Source: Candidatus Melainabacteria bacterium (GTDB taxonomy: Bacteria > Cyanobacteriota > Vampirovibrionia > Gastranaerophilales > Gastranaerophilaceae). From it: a stretch of 64,000 nt of DNA. The DNA lies in assembly GCA_003258725.1 (NCBI GenBank), contig QHMG01000008.1, positions 84,929 through 148,928 on the forward strand, read 5' to 3'. Below the pieces are notes generated by a model. It saw only the letters and a program-made list of their open reading frames with translations, was not told the DNA's origin and searched no databases. Both the position numbers and the translations under genes were made by a program. Each line of letters begins with the position of its first letter. Position 1 is the stretch's first letter. This document shows positions 60,968-64,000 of this stretch, piece by piece.

Positions 60968-62758
60968 ATGTTTATGCAATTAAGAATGAAAACAAACAAT
61001 TGTGGCGAACTTAACTTATCAAATATCGACCAAGAAGTAACTCTTTCTGGTTGGGTTGATTGCGTTCGTGACTTAGGCGGTATGATTTTTATTGAATTAA
61101 GAGATAGAACAGGATTTTTCCAATTGGTTTCTGACCCTCAAAAAAATCCTGAAATTCATAAAGTTTTTGAAAAAATCAGAAACGAATATGTTATTACAAT
61201 CAAAGGTAAAGTTACTAGAAGACCTGAAGAAACTTACAATGAAAAACTTCCAACAGGTCAAGTTGAAGTTTACCCAGAATATGTAGAAATTTTATCTGAA
61301 GCAAAACCTGTTCCATTTGTTTTAGATGATGACAGCGTTTCAGAAGACGTTAGATTGAAATATCGTTATTTAGACATTAGAAGACCTCAAATGTTTAATA
61401 ACTTGAAACTACGTCACAAAGTTGTTCAAGCTGTAAGAAATTACTTTGATAACAACGGTTTCTTAGAAGTTGAAACACCTATTCTTATTAATACAACTCC
61501 AGAAGGTGCTAGAGATTACCTTGTTCCATCACGTGTTCAACCTGGTAAATTCTATGCTCTTCCACAATCACCTCAAATCTTTAAACAATTATTAATGGTT
61601 GGTGGCGTTGAAAGATATTATCAAGTTGCAAAATGTTTCCGTGATGAAGATTTACGTGCAGATAGACAACCAGAATTTACACAAATTGACTTGGAAATGT
61701 CTTTTGTTGAACAAAAAGATATTATTGAACTTGTTGAAGGCTTGTTAGTTGAAGGCTTCAAAGCTGCAGGTGTTGAAGTTAAACCTCCATTCAAACAAAT
61801 GACTTGGCAAGAAGCAATGGATAAATATGGTTCTGATAAACCAGATGTTCGTTTTGGTTTAGAATTATTTGATATCGGTGATATCATTATGGAATCAGAA
61901 TTTGAAATTGTTAAGAAAACCCTTGAAGCTGGTGGTATCGTTCGTGGTATCAGAATTCCTGGTGGCGCAAGTTATTCAAGAAAAGAAATTGATGATATTA
62001 CAAAATTAGCTGTATCATTTGGTGCAAAAGCATTAGCTAACATTATTTATAACGAAGACGGCACAGCAAAATCTCCTGTATTAAAATTTGTTTCAGAAGA
62101 ACAAGCTAAACGTATTCAAGAAAGAGCTGGCGCAGAAGCTGGCGATATTATCTTTTTCGTTGCAGACAAACCAAAATTAGTTTACGACATTATGGGTAGA
62201 CTAAGATTATACTTTGGTAAAAAATTGAACTTAATTGACGAATCTAAACATGCACTTCTTTGGATTGTTGATTTCCCAATGTTTGAATGGTCAGACGAAG
62301 AAGAAAGATTTATGGCAATGCACCACCCATTCACATCACCTTGCTTAGATGATTTAGACAAACTTGATAGCGGTGATTTAGGAAATGTTAAATCAGTTGC
62401 TTATGATATCGTTTATAATGGTACAGAATTAGGCGGTGGCTCTGTTAGAATTCACTCACCAGAAGTTCAAAAGAAAATCTTTAAAGCATTAAAATTAACT
62501 GATGAAGATGTTCAAAGAAAATTCGGTTTCATGGTAAACGCATTACAATACGGTACACCACCTCACGCAGGTTTAGCTATTGGTTTAGACAGATGGATTG
62601 CTTTGCTTTGCAGATGTGAATCAATTCGTGATGTAATGGCATTCCCTAAAAACTCAGCAGCAAAAGATTTGATGTGTAATGCACCAACAGAAGCTGATTA
62701 CAAACAACTTAGAGAATTGTATATTAAATCAACATACAATCCAGCACAACATAAGTAA
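60968..62758 (+). CDS. aspS: Aspartyl-tRNA synthetase
   Basis: 596 residues, bacterial type. The N-terminal anticodon-binding OB fold (GWVDCVRDLGGMIFIELRDR), class II motif 2 FRDEDLRADRQPEFTQID, the bacterial GAD insertion (about 290-400), and motif 3 GLAIGLDRWIALL. GFMVNALQYGTPPHAG is also typical. AAAAGGAATT site; start at 60968 or 60974. Whether it is discriminating or also charges tRNA-Asn cannot be read by eye. Confidence 0.96.
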   Translation: MFMQLRMKTNNCGELNLSNIDQEVTLSGWVDCVRDLGGMIFIELRDRTGFFQLVSDPQKNPEIHKVFEKIRNEYVITIKGKVTRRPEETYNEKLPTGQVEVYPEYVEILSEAKPVPFVLDDDSVSEDVRLKYRYLDIRRPQMFNNLKLRHKVVQAVRNYFDNNGFLEVETPILINTTPEGARDYLVPSRVQPGKFYALPQSPQIFKQLLMVGGVERYYQVAKCFRDEDLRADRQPEFTQIDLEMSFVEQKDIIELVEGLLVEGFKAAGVEVKPPFKQMTWQEAMDKYGSDKPDVRFGLELFDIGDIIMESEFEIVKKTLEAGGIVRGIRIPGGASYSRKEIDDITKLAVSFGAKALANIIYNEDGTAKSPVLKFVSEEQAKRIQERAGAEAGDIIFFVADKPKLVYDIMGRLRLYFGKKLNLIDESKHALLWIVDFPMFEWSDEEERFMAMHHPFTSPCLDDLDKLDSGDLGNVKSVAYDIVYNGTELGGGSVRIHSPEVQKKIFKALKLTDEDVQRKFGFMVNALQYGTPPHAGLAIGLDRWIALLCRCESIRDVMAFPKNSAAKDLMCNAPTEADYKQLRELYIKSTYNPAQHK

Positions 62759-62764
62759 AATTTT

Positions 62765-62845
62765 GCACTCTGCCGAACAAAACAATTGATAATTGTTTTG
62801 TGAGAGGAAGGCACTAAAAAGATACCGCAACAAGTGTGGTATGAC
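62765..62845. repeat. Inverted unit with AACAATT core followed by family B
   Basis: CTCTGCCGAACAAAACAATT-GATAATTGTTTTGTGAGAG resembles the inner part of the expanded family B copy at 45453; then GATACCGCAACAAGTGTGGT plus ATGAC (one stem mismatch). Intergenic after aspS. Confidence 0.7.
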
Positions 62846-62881
62846 ATAAAAATAAACAATCTCTCGCCGAGATAACGCATA

Positions 62882-62914
62882 AAAAAGGACTTAGTAAAAA
62901 CTAAGTCCTTTTTG
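62882..62914. terminator. Terminator after aspS and the small membrane gene
   Basis: AAAAAGGACTTAG-TAAAAA-CTAAGTCCTTTTT symmetrical hairpin between convergent genes. Confidence 0.88.
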
Positions 62915-62915
62915 C

Positions 62916-63173
62916 TTATAAAGAAAATAAATATAAAATAAACATATATATAACGGCAAAAATACTCACTAGTACACACTTTTTCCATAGTATTTTTTGC
63001 ATATTAAGTAAGTAAAACATTGAACAAAAAAGTATTCCAGACAAACCAAAAACTATTATTTGTTCAACATCTTTACCTAATGAAAAATTACCTAAGTTAT
63101 AACAACAGCTTATAAATACAATAAATAATATTACTGTTATTTGTATTAAAACTTCCTTTGATAAATTAGCCAT
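62916..63173 (-). CDS. Small membrane protein (about 85 residues)
   Basis: From the ATG at 63173 (MANLSKE...): three hydrophobic helices (IQITVILFIVFISCCYN, IIVFGLSGILFCSMFYLL, CVLVSIFAVIYMFILYL). The frame opens 16 codons earlier, but TATAAT ends exactly 6 nt before this ATG. Resembles its neighbour at 63250 in size and type. Function unknown. Confidence 0.65.
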   Translation of the reverse strand: MANLSKEVLIQITVILFIVFISCCYNLGNFSLGKDVEQIIVFGLSGILFCSMFYLLNMQKILWKKCVLVSIFAVIYMFILYLFSL

Positions 63174-63179
63174 AAACAC

Positions 63180-63185
63180 ATTATA
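63180..63185 (-). promoter_or_regulatory. Predicted leaderless promoter of the small membrane gene (TATAAT, 6 nt, ATG)
   Basis: Consensus TATAAT on the minus strand, with TTGCAT 16 nt further upstream. Confidence 0.6.
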
Positions 63186-63249
63186 CATCTTTTTTAGAAA
63201 TATGCAAATGGCAATAGGCAATTATAATGCATTTATTGGAGATATTGAA

Positions 63250-63549
63250 TTAAAATGACAAAAGTTTATGAACTAAATATAAAATTAAAACTATTTCAGT
63301 AATTGGAATTAATAGAATTAATAATAATATCTTGCGGTTGTTAAGTGATTTTAAAGCCATCATTTTTACTATACCTGAAGTGCAACAAGAAAAAATAAAA
63401 ATTATACATAACCAAGCAAATGTAGGATTATTCTGAAAATCATCTTTAAAACTATCCCAACCAATCATATAATCACCAACAACAATAAAAATGACTATAA
63501 GTATTATATTGAAAATTATATTAAAAATGTTATCTTTTAAAAATTTCAT
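63250..63549 (-). CDS. Small membrane protein (99 residues)
   Basis: Three hydrophobic helices (IIFNIILIVIFIVVGDYM, FAWLCIIFIFSCC, ILLLILLIPITEIVLILYLV). No conserved motif. TGA TAATAT lies 6 nt before ATG. Same orientation as the previous gene but with its own promoter. Function unknown. Confidence 0.65.
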   Translation of the reverse strand: MKFLKDNIFNIIFNIILIVIFIVVGDYMIGWDSFKDDFQNNPTFAWLCIIFIFSCCTSGIVKMMALKSLNNRKILLLILLIPITEIVLILYLVHKLLSF

Positions 63550-63555
63550 AAATTA

Positions 63556-63564
63556 ATATTATCA
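63556..63564 (-). promoter_or_regulatory. Predicted leaderless promoter (TGA-TAATAT, 6 nt, ATG)
   Basis: Extended -10 on the minus strand before the ATG at 63549. Confidence 0.45.
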
Positions 63565-63595
63565 TAATTTAATGTAAATCATAAATATAAAATAA

Positions 63596-63616
63596 AACCA
63601 CCTTATCGGTGGTTAA
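63596..63616 (-). terminator. Possible weak terminator
   Basis: AACCACC-TTATC-GGTGGTT, a short GC stem flanked by A- and T-rich sequence. It could end the leftward gene that enters from the right edge. Confidence 0.5.
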
Positions 63617-63635
63617 AAATTTTGAATAAATAATT

Positions 63636-63648
63636 GAGAGAGAGAGAG
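63636..63648. repeat. (GA)n microsatellite in the 63617-63904 gap
   Basis: GAGAGAGAGAGAG. The 63550-63904 stretch otherwise holds the small hairpin at 63596, AT-rich sequence and a partial family D repeat. Confidence 0.85.
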
Positions 63649-63851
63649 TATTAATAAATTAAATTGAGTTGATTAAATTTCCTTACCTTTTCCTAAAACC
63701 TTCATTCACTTTGGAATGTGTTTGTTTAAAATCTGTTTTACTATATCCTTTCTTTGATTATAGTTATTGATAATTATAGTCGATGACTTGAATTATTGCT
63801 TCACTCGGACAAGTCGCTCATTTCACTATCGTTGTTATTCGCTATGTCCTC

Positions 63852-63900
63852 GATACTTCGGGCTGGGTTCGCTTCGCTCACACGGCGCCCTACGCAAAAT
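63852..63900. repeat. MITE-like repeat, family D, partial copy 3
   Basis: GATACTTCGGGCTGGGTTCG then CTTCGCTCACACGGCGCCCT and ACGCAAAATTC, matching the right half of the copies at 24989 and 39051. Directly after the stop of the rightmost gene. Confidence 0.7.
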
Positions 63901-63904
63901 TCAA

Positions 63905-64000
63905 TTAAGCGATAAAGTTTGAACCCATCATTGAAGCACCGTGGAAGAAAGATTCTTTCATAATACCTCTTAATGATTTTGCTCTTACGTCTTTTTTTGC
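63905..64000 (-). CDS. C-terminus of an unidentified protein (partial)
   Basis: The last 31 residues of a leftward gene entering from the right edge: AKKDVRAKSLRGIMKESFFH then GASMMGSNFIA and TAA at 63905-63907. Too short to identify. Read directly from sequence on the minus strand. Confidence 0.6.
   Translation of the reverse strand, partial: AKKDVRAKSLRGIMKESFFHGASMMGSNFIA

Overview
This 64 kb AT-rich chromosomal segment most likely comes from a non-photosynthetic relative of the Cyanobacteria (Gastranaerophilales/Melainabacteria type). That is inference: dapL-type lysine synthesis, a flagellin without outer domains, several type IV pilin-like proteins, a FixC/FixX pair and a GGGtGRT/NifU-like pair occur together, and there are no photosynthesis genes. 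No 16S rRNA is present to settle it.

Layout. 1-24.9 kb is mostly core genome: S41 protease (partial), mnmA, DUF151/YibE-F/ruvB operon, dapL, flagellin, metX, yebC, thiL, a pilin, a degenerate kinase/ABC ATPase/fabI operon, the GGGtGRT + NifU-like pair, a nucleotidyltransferase with a Fic protein, hsp20 and a membrane glycosyltransferase. About 25-43.7 kb is an accessory island ending near a tRNA-Val. It holds a HipA kinase, a frameshifted small tyrosine recombinase, a HEPN-like protein, a compact restriction-modification operon (nuclease-methylase fusion, HsdS, AAA ATPase-TOPRIM), broken TcmP and three-Cys-motif (DUF5131) genes, small unknown genes, a DUF1643/Mrr pair, a decayed Mu/Tn7-like transposition module and a TIGR04141 protein. 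43.8-64 kb is again mostly core: phosphoesterase, pilins, SulP, pepT/pnuC, sugar porter, apt, GT2, HU, gatD, LPG-synthase-like protein, fixCX, aspS and small membrane proteins.

Three genome-wide signals stand out. (1) At least eleven genes have a -10-like TANNNT hexamer exactly six bases before the ATG and no Shine-Dalgarno sequence, which predicts leaderless mRNAs starting at the A of ATG; other genes have normal AGGAG-type sites. (2) Intergenic spaces are filled with several families of short palindromic repeats. One family has stems that change in a compensated way, and copies have entered genes or gene starts. (3) The flagellin leader has two hairpins with GGA in the loop plus a GGA in the Shine-Dalgarno, the layout of a CsrA-controlled leader.

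The strongest candidate for an unusual system is 26976-33264. A methylase with a fused type I-like nuclease domain, a specificity subunit and an AAA-TOPRIM nuclease-like protein are translationally overlapped, with no HsdR motor gene, and a HEPN-like gene lies just upstream. Next to it, the TcmP/DUF5131 genes carry frameshifts and in-frame TGA codons, two or three of them where Trp is expected.
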